DNA from: an uncultured Clostridia bacterium
GTDB taxonomy: Bacteria > Bacillota > Clostridia > Oscillospirales > Ruminococcaceae
DNA: 39,599 nucleotides
Assembly: GCA_947625735.1 (NCBI GenBank)
Contig: CANQPL010000022.1
Coordinates: 1 to 39,599, forward strand
Direction: 5' to 3'
This document shows, piece by piece, positions 32,540-39,599 of the stretch. Each line of letters opens with the position of its first letter. The stretch's first letter is position 1. The position numbers and the translations under genes were made by a program. The notes under the pieces were generated by a model, which did no database searches, was not told the DNA's origin, and saw only the letters and a list, made by a program, of their open reading frames with translations.

Positions 32540-33409
32540 TCATACATCTGACAGCGCATCTGCCACAGCCGCCAGTTCTTCAAGGGTAAGCTGCTCGGGT
32601 CGGACATTTTCAGAAAGACCCGAACCCCGTATAACCTCGGCAATTGTCCCCTTATCCATTCCCAGCGCAGATGAAAGGGAATTTGCAAGGTTTTTGCGCC
32701 GCTGAGAAAAAGCGCCCCTTACCACACGGAAGAAAAATTTTTCGTCCTTTACCGAAACAGCGGGCTTGTCCCTCACAGCAAGACGTATAACGCATGAATC
32801 CACATTGGGAGCGGGCATAAAGCTGCCCCTCGACACCGAAAACAGTCTTTGCGGTTCGCTGTAATATCTTACCGCCGCAGTCACCGCACCGCATTCACGG
32901 CTGCCCATAGGAGCGCAAAGCCGCTCCCCCGCCTCTTTCTGCACCATTACGGTAATATAATTTACGGGGAGCCTGCTTTCCAGAAGATACATGATTATGG
33001 GAGATGTGATGTAGTAGGGAAGATTTGCGCAGATATTTACCGTAAGCCCCGCAAACCGTGTATCAATTATCTGCCGCAGATCGGTTTTCATCACATCGGC
33101 ATTTATCACCTCTACATTGTCAAACCCCGAAAGAGTTTCTGCCAGAACGGGCATAAGACGGCTGTCTATCTCAACTGCTTCCACCTTATCCGCACGGGCT
33201 GCAAGCTCTCTTGTGAGAACGCCGAAACCCGTACCTATCTCAATTATTCCCGTACCCTTTGCCGCACCGCCCATTTCTGCTATCCTCGGACATATGGAGG
33301 GATTTATTATAAAATTCTGCCCCAATGACTTTGAAAAGGTAAATCCGTAGCGATTCAGAAGATCTTTTACAGTTCCGATATTTGTAAGTTCATTCATAAT
33401 ATTTTCCAT
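32540..33409 (-). CDS. rsmA: 16S rRNA dimethyladenosine transferase
   Basis: 289 aa SAM-dependent enzyme (KsgA) that dimethylates two adjacent adenosines in the 16S 3'-terminal hairpin. GQNFIINPSI (about 29-38), motif I IEIGTGFGVLTREL, acidic EID, catalytic NLPYY (about 129-133) and a helical C-terminal domain with FSQRRKNLANSL. No clear RBS stands before ATG 33409; an ATG four codons later (33397) is possible. Length is normal. Confidence 0.95.
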   Translation of the reverse strand: MENIMNELTNIGTVKDLLNRYGFTFSKSLGQNFIINPSICPRIAEMGGAAKGTGIIEIGTGFGVLTRELAARADKVEAVEIDSRLMPVLAETLSGFDNVEVINADVMKTDLRQIIDTRFAGLTVNICANLPYYITSPIIMYLLESRLPVNYITVMVQKEAGERLCAPMGSRECGAVTAAVRYYSEPQRLFSVSRGSFMPAPNVDSCVIRLAVRDKPAVSVKDEKFFFRVVRGAFSQRRKNLANSLSSALGMDKGTIAEVIRGSGLSENVRPEQLTLEELAAVADALSDV

Positions 33410-33485
33410 ACTTTTTAATAATTTTCATATGCTGCGGTAAACAAATGCTATCTCAGATCCGCACAAATATTTTTTCGGAGAAAAA

Positions 33486-34010
33486 TCAGCAATATCTCAG
33501 ATAATGCATATCTGTAAATTCATGATCGGGTTCTTTCCGAAAAAATATTTTACTGTTAAATGATGAATAGGGAGCATTTAAAAAATTATAAATTATCAGG
33601 TCATAATACCATATTCCCGTATGATACGCTCCCCGTTCATTGAAAATAATTCTTCCGTATTCACAGGTGTCAAGAATTATTTTTGTTTTGTAAAACCCCG
33701 AGTCACTTTTTCCGCAATATTTGATCCTGAATATATTATTATCCTTTAAAACTGCAAGTCTGTCGGCAAACGGCGCATTATTAAACCCGTTTTCATAAAA
33801 GGAGTCGTTTCCCAATGATTTAAGACTGCTGCGATAACAGTTCATTTTTTCGGCAGTCTGATAAAGGAGAACCTCCGAAAAAATAACTTCATTTTCCTCC
33901 GGCTTTACATCAGGTAATTTCATGAATCTTACGGCTTTTCTCTGATCGGCATAATTTGCATAACGGACATCTTTCATATACCGCAGTGTTATACATTGTA
34001 CAAACAGCAT
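33486..34010 (-). CDS. Hypothetical protein, AT-rich
   Basis: 174 aa from ATG 34010, which has GGGGGAG 6 nt upstream; a frame from 34025 lacks one. No signal peptide or membrane helix. Tyr/Phe/Asn-rich with GRIIFNERGAYHTGIWYYDL (about 125-145). I do not recognise a family. Its own consensus promoter lies at 34034-34062. Higher AT than its neighbours suggests a later arrival. Confidence 0.7.
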   Translation of the reverse strand: MLFVQCITLRYMKDVRYANYADQRKAVRFMKLPDVKPEENEVIFSEVLLYQTAEKMNCYRSSLKSLGNDSFYENGFNNAPFADRLAVLKDNNIFRIKYCGKSDSGFYKTKIILDTCEYGRIIFNERGAYHTGIWYYDLIIYNFLNAPYSSFNSKIFFRKEPDHEFTDMHYLRYC

Positions 34011-34033
34011 ATGCTCCCCCCTCATTTAAATCA

Positions 34034-34062
34034 AGTATAGCACATTTGCAGAAATATGTCAA
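34034..34062 (-). promoter_or_regulatory. Promoter of the hypothetical gene
   Basis: Minus strand TTGACA (34062-34057), 17-nt spacer, TATACT (34039-34034). The transcript leader is very short (about 15-20 nt). Confidence 0.82.
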
Positions 34063-34147
34063 GACCATGACCCGCGGCAAAACATAAACCCGTCAGAAAA
34101 ATATGAGCAGGACAAGGAATTTTTTCATGCGAATACGAAAAAAATAC

Positions 34148-34176
34148 TTGACAAACTTCTTCAAACGTGATATAAT
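34148..34176 (+). promoter_or_regulatory. Consensus promoter of the fluoride-riboswitch transcript
   Basis: TTGACA (34148-34153), 17-nt spacer, TATAAT (34171-34176). The riboswitch starts about 10 nt further on. Confidence 0.9.
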
Positions 34177-34185
34177 ATAAACCAT

Positions 34186-34288
34186 AGGGAATGAGGTTCT
34201 CCCTAAGGGCTGTGACCCTTGAACCGCTTAGTATTTTAAGCTGATGACTTCTGCGTAACTACGCAGAAGCTGTCGGCTTTTTTATTTG
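34186..34288 (+). promoter_or_regulatory. Fluoride riboswitch (crcB motif) with expression-platform terminator
   Basis: The aptamer begins GGGAATGAGGTTCTCCC (34187-34203), continues through an AAGGG/CCCTT stem, then GAACCGC and AAGCTGATGACTTCTGC (about 34239-34255). These match the fluoride-riboswitch pattern GG-GATG-GTTC-CC ... ACCGC ... GCTGATGA. The last block also forms the 5' arm of an 18-bp terminator stem (arms from AGCTGATG to TGTCGGCT, about 34240-34280; one mismatch, several G-U) followed by TTTTTTATTT. Ligand-bound aptamer would prevent the terminator and switch the antiporter on. Confidence 0.85.
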
Positions 34289-34300
34289 GGAGGAATTTTT

Positions 34301-35479
34301 ATGCTGTTGAGCTTTGCACTGATCTTTCTGTCGGGAATGTCTGCGGGGGCACTTGCGAAAAAAATAAAGCTGCCGCCGCTGGTGGGAATGATACTTGCGG
34401 GAATGCTGACAGGTCCTTACTGTCTGAATGTTCTTGACCCGAAAGTGCTTGACATTTCTGCGGAGCTGCGGCGTGTCGCCCTTGTGATAATACTGAGCCG
34501 TGCGGGTCTTGCCCTCAGTACCGCCGATCTGAAAAAAGCGGGCAGACCTGCCCTTATGATGTGCGCTGTTCCTGCTACCTGTGAAATGATCGGGGTTATC
34601 CTTGCCGCACCTCCCTTGTTAGGCATATCCCGCCTTGAAGCTGCGCTGACAGGTGCTGTGCTGGCGGCAGTTTCGCCTGCGGTAGTCGTTCCCCGTATGC
34701 TGCGCCTTATGGACGAGGGATACGGCACGGATAAGCAGATACCTCAGATGATCCTTGCGGGCGCTTCCGCAGACGACGTTTACGTTATTGTTATGTTCTA
34801 TTCCTTTTTGTCAATGCTGTCGGGAGGAGGGGCAAGCATTTCCGATTTTGCGGGCATACCCGTTTCGATCGTGCCGGGTGCGCTTGCAGGCATTGTATGC
34901 GGTCTGGGACTTGCGGCGCTGTTCGGCAGGTTCCATATGCGTGATACGGTCAAGGTAATTATAATGCTCAGCATTTCCTTTATTCTGCTTGCCGTTGAGG
35001 ATCATTCGGTTACCGTGAAAATTTCCGGTCTTATCGGCATTATGACAATGGGAATGACCGTGCTTTACAAAAATAAACCCCTTGCGGCGAGACTTTCTGC
35101 AAAATATAACAAGCTCTGGGTTGCAGGAGAGATAATACTTTTTGTGCTTGTGGGAGCGGCTGCCGATCCCTCCGCCATTACTGCATCGGGTGCAGAGATG
35201 ATCGCCGTTCTGCTCATTGCAATGGTTTTCCGTATGGCAGGCGTTTTCATCTGTATGCTCGGCACTCGTCTTAACGGAAAGGAAAGGCTTTTTTGCTGTC
35301 TTGCTTACACGCCGAAAGCTACAGTGCAAGCCGCCATCGGAGCAGTGCCGCTTTCCATGGGACTTGCCTGCGGACAGACTGTTCTGTCGGCTGCGGTGCT
35401 TGCTATTGTTATCACTGCACCGTTCGGCGCTTTTATGATCGATTCTGCCTATAAAAAGCTGTTAAAAAAAGGAATATAA
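34301..35479 (+). CDS. CPA-family antiporter under fluoride control
   Basis: 392 aa from ATG 34301 (GGAGG 7 nt upstream); an in-frame TTG at 34286 would start before the RBS and is rejected. About 12 membrane helices. KLPPLVGMILAGMLTGP (about 23-39) and ILAGASADDVYVIVMF (the paired Asp site, about 152-167) belong to the CPA Na+/H+ exchanger fold. No regulatory C-terminal domain. Na+/H+ antiporters are among gene types known to follow fluoride riboswitches, so it probably helps fluoride or proton balance. Distant paralogue of 20176-21384. Confidence 0.88.
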   Translation: MLLSFALIFLSGMSAGALAKKIKLPPLVGMILAGMLTGPYCLNVLDPKVLDISAELRRVALVIILSRAGLALSTADLKKAGRPALMMCAVPATCEMIGVILAAPPLLGISRLEAALTGAVLAAVSPAVVVPRMLRLMDEGYGTDKQIPQMILAGASADDVYVIVMFYSFLSMLSGGGASISDFAGIPVSIVPGALAGIVCGLGLAALFGRFHMRDTVKVIIMLSISFILLAVEDHSVTVKISGLIGIMTMGMTVLYKNKPLAARLSAKYNKLWVAGEIILFVLVGAAADPSAITASGAEMIAVLLIAMVFRMAGVFICMLGTRLNGKERLFCCLAYTPKATVQAAIGAVPLSMGLACGQTVLSAAVLAIVITAPFGAFMIDSAYKKLLKKGI

Positions 35480-35570
35480 ACTTCCCGTAACTGTCTTTTT
35501 TAAAAGCTCATATTACTGCTGCCGCCGCACATAATAGTATTGCCTACAAAATTCAAAGGAGGTAGCTATC

Positions 35571-35747
35571 ATGACTTCAAAAGAGCTTTTGTATATTGAG
35601 GACGCACTGGGGCACGAAAAATATTTTCTCTCCAAATACAAGGAGACTGCCGCTCAGATACAGGACGCGGATCTGAAAAACTGCGTAGAGCAGCTTGCTC
35701 AGAACCACAGCAGTATCTTCAGATCTTTCTACAGCTTACTTTCTTAA
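35571..35747 (+). CDS. CotF-like spore coat small protein, N-terminal-half type
   Basis: 58 aa, MTSKELLYIEDALGHEKY..., an all-helical segment like the first half of CotF/YhcQ coat proteins. RBS AAAGGAGG stands 8 nt before ATG 35571. It is 15 bp upstream of the companion 85-aa gene and co-transcribed with it. Such split pairs are common in Clostridia; I infer a role in the spore coat or a spore-derived surface structure. Confidence 0.85.
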   Translation: MTSKELLYIEDALGHEKYFLSKYKETAAQIQDADLKNCVEQLAQNHSSIFRSFYSLLS

Positions 35748-35762
35748 ACGGAGGAAAATACA

Positions 35763-36020
35763 ATGGACGATAAAAACCTTATGGAAAACATTCTGCTGCT
35801 TGAAAAAGGCGTCTGCGACCTTTTTATGCACGGCGCTATAGAATCATCAACAAAGAATGTTCACAGCACATTCAGCAGCGCTCTGAACAGTGCGCTCAAT
35901 ATGCAGGACGAGATCTATGCAAAGATGCAGTCAAAGGGCTGGTACAGCACCGATAATGCGGATCAGAGCAAAATAAGCTCTCTCAAGCAGAAATTCGGCA
36001 GTCAATCGGCATCAATGTAA
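35763..36020 (+). CDS. CotF-family spore coat protein
   Basis: 85 aa. LMENILLLEKGVCDLFMHGA (about 6-25) and IYAKMQSKGWYSTDNADQ are hallmark blocks of the Coat_F family. RBS GGAGG. Forms a two-gene unit with the 58-aa gene before it, closed by a terminator. It suggests the organism forms spores or keeps remnants of that programme. Confidence 0.9.
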   Translation: MDDKNLMENILLLEKGVCDLFMHGAIESSTKNVHSTFSSALNSALNMQDEIYAKMQSKGWYSTDNADQSKISSLKQKFGSQSASM

Positions 36021-36026
36021 AGACCT

Positions 36027-36061
36027 ATCGGGGGAAACAACCGCTTTCCCCCGATTTTTTA
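36027..36061 (+). terminator. Terminator of the coat-protein pair
   Basis: ATCGGGGGAAA (36027-36037) / TTTCCCCCGAT (36045-36055), perfect 11-bp stem followed by six T. A classical intrinsic terminator. Confidence 0.92.
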
Positions 36062-36102
36062 TGTATAAAATGAAAACAATTTGACGGAGTTTTATAAAAC
36101 AC

Positions 36103-36136
36103 TTGCAAAAAGGTGAAAAATGGTATATTATATAAT
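36103..36136 (+). promoter_or_regulatory. Candidate promoter of the aminotransferase gene
   Basis: TTGCAA (36103-36108), 17-nt spacer, TATTAT (36126-36131) directly followed by TATAAT (36131-36136). A small CACCG/CGGTG hairpin lies in the leader near 36150. Confidence 0.6.
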
Positions 36137-36194
36137 GTGGGATATTTATCACCGTTTTACGGTGGGAGGATTTTAAGAAAGGGTGTTATTTTCA

Positions 36195-37475
36195 ATGTCT
36201 TTGATGGATATGACCGAAGCGGAGCTTACTTCATTCAGAGATGAAGCACAAAAGCAGTACAGGGAATTTAAGGCAAGAGGACTTAAACTGGATATGTCCA
36301 GAGGAAAGCCCTGCACCGAGCAGCTTGATATGAGCCTGCCTATGCTTGATATTCTGCACAGCGGCTGTAATTTTATTGATTCTGACGGCATAGATGTGAG
36401 AAACTACGGCAATCTTACGGGAATTACCGAAGCAAAGGTGCTTTTTGCGGAGCTTCTCGGAGTAAGACCCTCCATGATAATCGTAGGCGGCAACTCCAGT
36501 CTTACCCTGATGTATGACAGCGTGGCAAGGGCTATGCAGTTCGGCGTTTACGGCAGCAAAAAGCCGTGGAACAAGTGTGAAAAGGTTAAATTTCTCTGTC
36601 CTGTTCCGGGATATGACCGTCATTTCGGCATTACCGAAACTTTCGGCGTGGAGATGATAAACGTTCCCATGAGCAGTACGGGTCCTGATATGGATATGGT
36701 GGAAAAGCTGGTGCAGAGCGACCCTGAAATAAAGGGCATCTGGTGCGTTCCCATGTATTCAAACCCCGACGGATATACTTACTCTGACGAAACGGTAAGA
36801 CGTTTTGCGGCATTAAAGCCCGCTGCGGAGGATTTCAGAATTTTCTGGGATAATGCTTACTGTGTACATCACCTGAGCGATGAGCCTGATACGCTTCTCA
36901 ACATCTTTGACGAGGCGGCAAAGTACGGCAATGAGGATATGATATTTGAATTTGCATCTACATCAAAGATAACATTCCCGGGCAGCGGTGTTGCGGTGCT
37001 GTGTGCATCGGAAAACAATATTGCTCAGATATCTAAGCTGTTGGGTATGCAGAATATCAGCTATGATAAATTAAATCAGCTCCGTCATGTAAGATATTTC
37101 GGCAATGCTGACGGTGTGCGGAAATATATGGAAAAGCACAAGGCTATTTTAAAGCCTAAATTTGACCTTGTTATCAGAATACTTGAAGAACAGACAGGCG
37201 GACTTGATATCCTTACATGGAATAACCCCAAGGGCGGCTACTTTATCTCGGTAAATACATTGGAGGGCTGCGCAAAGAGAGTTGCGGCTCTGTGCAAGGA
37301 GGGCGGCGTTACCCTTACAGGAGCGGGCGCTACATTTCCCTACGGCAAGGATCCCGAGGACAGAAATATTCGCCTTTCTCCGTCTTATCCCTCTCTTTCC
37401 GATCTGGAAAAGGCAATGGAGCTTTTCTGCATATGTGTAAAGCTCGCTTCCGCAGAAAAACTGCTGGGAAAATAA
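36195..37475 (+). CDS. PLP-dependent aminotransferase (aspartate aminotransferase-like, MocR-type fold)
   Basis: 426 aa, fold-type I. The PLP-binding Lys is Lys258 (STSKITFPGSG). LDMSRGKPCTEQLDMS (about 29-44), NLTGI near 75, a GGNSSLTLMYD cofactor loop and NPDGYTY also match the family I know as PF12897, a putative alanine/aspartate aminotransferase. No DNA-binding domain is present. Start: ATG 36195 with GAAAGGG upstream; a GTG at 36183 would have no RBS. Substrate uncertain. Confidence 0.88.
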   Translation: MSLMDMTEAELTSFRDEAQKQYREFKARGLKLDMSRGKPCTEQLDMSLPMLDILHSGCNFIDSDGIDVRNYGNLTGITEAKVLFAELLGVRPSMIIVGGNSSLTLMYDSVARAMQFGVYGSKKPWNKCEKVKFLCPVPGYDRHFGITETFGVEMINVPMSSTGPDMDMVEKLVQSDPEIKGIWCVPMYSNPDGYTYSDETVRRFAALKPAAEDFRIFWDNAYCVHHLSDEPDTLLNIFDEAAKYGNEDMIFEFASTSKITFPGSGVAVLCASENNIAQISKLLGMQNISYDKLNQLRHVRYFGNADGVRKYMEKHKAILKPKFDLVIRILEEQTGGLDILTWNNPKGGYFISVNTLEGCAKRVAALCKEGGVTLTGAGATFPYGKDPEDRNIRLSPSYPSLSDLEKAMELFCICVKLASAEKLLGK

Positions 37476-37504
37476 GATCCTGCTATCGGCTGCAAATTAA
37501 AATA

Positions 37505-37533
37505 AAGGCTCGGGGAGCATATTCCCGAGCCTT
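37505..37533. terminator. Convergent hairpin terminator
   Basis: AAGGCTCGGG (37505-37514) / CCCGAGCCTT (37524-37533), perfect 10-bp stem between two convergent genes. The T/A flanks are modest on both strands. Confidence 0.75.
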
Positions 37534-37555
37534 AAATCGTTGTCCGTATCTGTTA

Positions 37556-38173
37556 TCATCTGATAAAATTGGTAAACACTCTCTGCTCTGCTTCGGGAAG
37601 TCCGAAACGCTCCTTTCCAAGGGCTATACTTTTTATGAGAAAGGACATATTTGCCGCAAGTGTTCTCATGGTCTGTATGCCCTCTTCATCAAGCTCTGCT
37701 TCGCCCTTAGCACCTCCGTGAATGCTGTTCCAGTAGCAGCTTGAAGCAACGGGCATTCCGGATATGGTAAAATATTTATTAAGCTCATCGAATGTGGCGG
37801 AGCAGCCTCCTCTCCTTGCTGTGACTACGCTTGCGCCTACTTTCATTGTCTTGTCAAATGGTGTGCTGTAGAAAAGTCTGTCAAGAAAGGATATAAGCGT
37901 ACCGTTGGCAGAAGCATAGTAGACGGGACTTGCTATCACCAGTCCGTCCGCTGCCGCAAATTTTTCTGCTGCTTCGTTGACTATATCATGAAACACGCAT
38001 TGTCCCTTTTCGGCACAGCCTCCGCAGGCGATACAGCCCCTTATATCCTTTCCTCCAAGCTGTATTGTTTCGGTTTCGATATCCTCCCTCTGAAAAACCT
38101 TTTCCATAACCTCTAAAGCTACGGAAGTATTTCCGTTGACTCTCGGACTGCCGTTGATCATCAATACCTTCAT
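37556..38173 (-). CDS. Iron-sulfur flavoprotein, NADPH-dependent FMN reductase family
   Basis: 205 aa. Flavodoxin-like fold: N-terminal INGSPRVNGNT (FMN phosphate loop, 6-16) and ASPVYYAS. Four Cys at 47, 50, 53 and 59 (C-x2-C-x2-C-x5-C) form a compact motif like that of Isf proteins, which carry an Fe-S cluster next to FMN. It probably moves electrons for oxygen or redox stress defence; partner unknown. RBS GGAG; own promoter at 38231-38259. Confidence 0.88.
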   Translation of the reverse strand: MKVLMINGSPRVNGNTSVALEVMEKVFQREDIETETIQLGGKDIRGCIACGGCAEKGQCVFHDIVNEAAEKFAAADGLVIASPVYYASANGTLISFLDRLFYSTPFDKTMKVGASVVTARRGGCSATFDELNKYFTISGMPVASSCYWNSIHGGAKGEAELDEEGIQTMRTLAANMSFLIKSIALGKERFGLPEAEQRVFTNFIR

Positions 38174-38230
38174 AAAGCATTACTCCTTTATATTGTTCAA
38201 GCGTTTAAAGTGCCTTTTTATCCCAAAAAA

Positions 38231-38259
38231 ATTGTACCACATTATTCATGATATGTCAA
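38231..38259 (-). promoter_or_regulatory. Promoter of the Fe-S flavoprotein gene
   Basis: Minus strand TTGACA (38259-38254), 17-nt spacer, TACAAT (38236-38231). Divergent from the hisC promoter 20 bp away. Confidence 0.85.
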
Positions 38260-38279
38260 GGTCATGGCTGATTTTTTCG

Positions 38280-38308
38280 TTGACATAAGCGAAAATTTAT
38301 GCTATAAT
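38280..38308 (+). promoter_or_regulatory. Consensus promoter of hisC
   Basis: TTGACA (38280-38285), 17-nt spacer, TATAAT (38303-38308). It lies inside a longer upstream reading frame, which fixes the real hisC start at 38339. Confidence 0.9.
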
Positions 38309-38338
38309 AATAAAAATATGAAAAAAGGAAGCATTATT

Positions 38339-39421
38339 ATGAATCTCTGGAAAAAAAATCTCATAGATATAGCCCCCTATGTGGCAGGTGAGCAGCCCGA
38401 TAAAACCGATTTTATCAAGCTCAATGCCAACGAGAACCCCTATCCTCCCTCACCTCTCGTAACAAGTGCGATCAACAGCTTTGATACAGAATCACTCAGA
38501 AAATATCCCGATGCCAACGCCGTTCCTCTGCTCAAAGCCTTGGGAGAATATTACGGCGTACCATATAAAAACGTCTTTGCAGGCAACGGCTCGGACGATG
38601 TGCTGGCATTATGCTTCAGGGCTTTCTTTAATTCCGATAAGCCCATACTGTACCCCGATATTACCTATTCATTCTATCCCGTCTGGTGTCATATGCTTAA
38701 TATCCCCTATGAAACGCTGCCATTGGACGATGATTTCAATATCCGTCCCGAGGACTATGCCCGTGAAAACGGCGGTGTAGTCATCTGTAACCCCAATGCC
38801 CCCACAAGCATCGGGAGGGGTCTTGACTTTATAAGAATGATACTCGATGAGAATAAGGACAGCGTGGTGATCGTTGATGAAGCATATGTGGATTTCGGCG
38901 GAGAATCCGCACTCCCGCTCTTAAAGGAATACCCTAATCTGGCTGTTGTAAAGACCTTTTCCAAATCACGTTCCCTTGCAGGACTGAGAATAGGCTTCTG
39001 CATAGCGGGAGATGAGCTGATAAGTGCGCTGCGTGCTGCAAAGGATTCCTACAATTCCTATCCGTTGGACAGCGTAGCAATTGCCGCAGGCTGTGCCTCT
39101 GCAGCGGACGAGGATTATTACCGCTCAACCCTTGAAAAAATAATCGCCACAAGGACAAGGCTCACCGCTGCACTGCGGGAAATGGGATTTGTACTCCCCG
39201 ACAGCAGCACCAATTTTCTCTTTGCCTCTCATCCGGAGTACAGGGCTGCCGATATATGCGGGTATCTGAAAACTAAGGATATTTATGTGCGGTACTTTGA
39301 CAAACCCCGCATTGATGACCGTCTGCGCATAACCATCGGCACGGACGAGGAGATAGATGCTCTCATTTCGGCTTTGCAGGAATACACAAGCGGCGGGTTG
39401 AACCCGCTTGCAGGTCGTTAG
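38339..39421 (+). CDS. hisC: Histidinol-phosphate aminotransferase
   Basis: 360 aa from ATG 38339 (AAAGGAAG upstream, promoter just before). PLP enzyme of histidine synthesis converting imidazole-acetol phosphate to histidinol phosphate. LNANENPYPPSP (about 29-40), GNGSDDVL, NPNAPTS, PLP Lys209 (FSKSRSLAGLRIGF) and a C-terminal RITIGTDEEI are all family marks. No other his genes adjoin. The last ~10 residues (SGGLNPLAGR) are encoded by a GCGGGTT-AACCCGC palindrome that belongs to the repeat family downstream, so the tail is probably repeat-derived. Confidence 0.94.
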   Translation: MNLWKKNLIDIAPYVAGEQPDKTDFIKLNANENPYPPSPLVTSAINSFDTESLRKYPDANAVPLLKALGEYYGVPYKNVFAGNGSDDVLALCFRAFFNSDKPILYPDITYSFYPVWCHMLNIPYETLPLDDDFNIRPEDYARENGGVVICNPNAPTSIGRGLDFIRMILDENKDSVVIVDEAYVDFGGESALPLLKEYPNLAVVKTFSKSRSLAGLRIGFCIAGDELISALRAAKDSYNSYPLDSVAIAAGCASAADEDYYRSTLEKIIATRTRLTAALREMGFVLPDSSTNFLFASHPEYRAADICGYLKTKDIYVRYFDKPRIDDRLRITIGTDEEIDALISALQEYTSGGLNPLAGR

Positions 39422-39598
39422 ATTGTAATGTGTGAATTTTTTAATTAGAAACTCGGTAACTCTCATTTGGCGAAGTAACACGGCTTGCATCTCGGCGGGC
39501 GGGCGGAACCCGCTGCCAACTCGGCGGGCGGAACCCGCAGCCAACTCGTTGATAAATTATGCGTGAACATTTCAATAGTAGCTCGGTAACTTTCATTT
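39389..39598. repeat. GC-rich palindromic repeat cluster at window end
   Basis: GCGGGTTGAACCCGC (39391-39405, inside hisC), then two units with GGCGGGCGGAACCCGC-(T/A)GCCAACTCG (about 39498-39548). The phrase CTCGGTAACT(C/T)TCATTT occurs at about 39453 and again at 39582-39598, giving a larger unit of ~130 bp. Related in reverse complement to 30110-30245. The cluster continues beyond the window. No gene is seen in 39422-39599. Confidence 0.8.
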
Positions 39599-39599
39599 A

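Noticed and set aside
33486..34025. Longer start for the hypothetical gene at 34025
   Set aside because: The RBS GGGGGAG lies downstream of that codon and fits ATG 34010.
38264..38338. Upstream extension of hisC to 38264
   Set aside because: It contains the -35 and -10 boxes of the hisC promoter, so it is not translated from this transcript.

Overview
The window reads as a chromosomal segment of a Gram-positive anaerobe of the Oscillospiraceae/Ruminococcus kind. This is inferred from gene content: CdaA/CdaR, CotF-like spore coat proteins, archaeal-type AspRS, GH113, BlaI/BlaR1, and many TTGACA-17-TATAAT promoters. No rRNA or tRNA gene or CRISPR array was seen.

Layout. 1-550: decayed 3' end of an ISAs1-type transposase, then facing terminators. 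555-2770 (minus): cdaA-cdaR (c-di-AMP synthesis and its regulator). 3057-8577 (plus): a membrane PAS-GGDEF-EAL protein whose GGDEF site is degenerate, a phosphofructokinase and argS; a strongly folded RNA lies between the last two. 8588-12012: an AT-rich island bracketed by two direct copies of a ~264-bp non-coding repeat. It holds XRE regulator, ImmA-like protease, DUF4417 protein, a small His-rich protein and its 4-nt-overlapping partner, all on the minus strand. 12043-13743 (minus): a membrane protein and a GH113 glycosidase. 14024-17847 (plus): a vWA protein with a broken MIDAS and a ClpC-type unfoldase with a shortened middle domain. 17956-19932 (minus): sugar-binding-domain/GGDEF fusion. 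20176-21384: CPA2 antiporter. 28008-21474 (minus): BlaI, BlaR1 and three lipoproteins in one tight operon. 28295-33409: AspRS, a Cys-rich small protein, SDR, TrmO, Bcp, RsmA and several repeat elements. 34010-39421: a hypothetical protein, a fluoride riboswitch controlling a second antiporter, a CotF-like pair, two aminotransferases and an Fe-S flavoprotein. The window ends in GC-rich palindromic repeats.

Most interesting: in the island, a strong promoter at 9008-9036 should make a ~70-nt RNA ending in a terminator at 9080-9112. Its 5' end can pair over 31 nt, 27 Watson-Crick and 4 G-U pairs with no mismatch, with the 5' leader of the DUF4417/His-rich/partner operon (10581-10611). The target leader can fold in two exclusive ways, one of which covers the ribosome binding site. 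This looks like a type-I-toxin-antitoxin-like antisense switch over an uncharacterised operon. Other notable points are the BlaR1 sensor domain that resembles a lipoprotein in its own operon, the fluoride-riboswitch antiporter, and the folded RNA upstream of argS.
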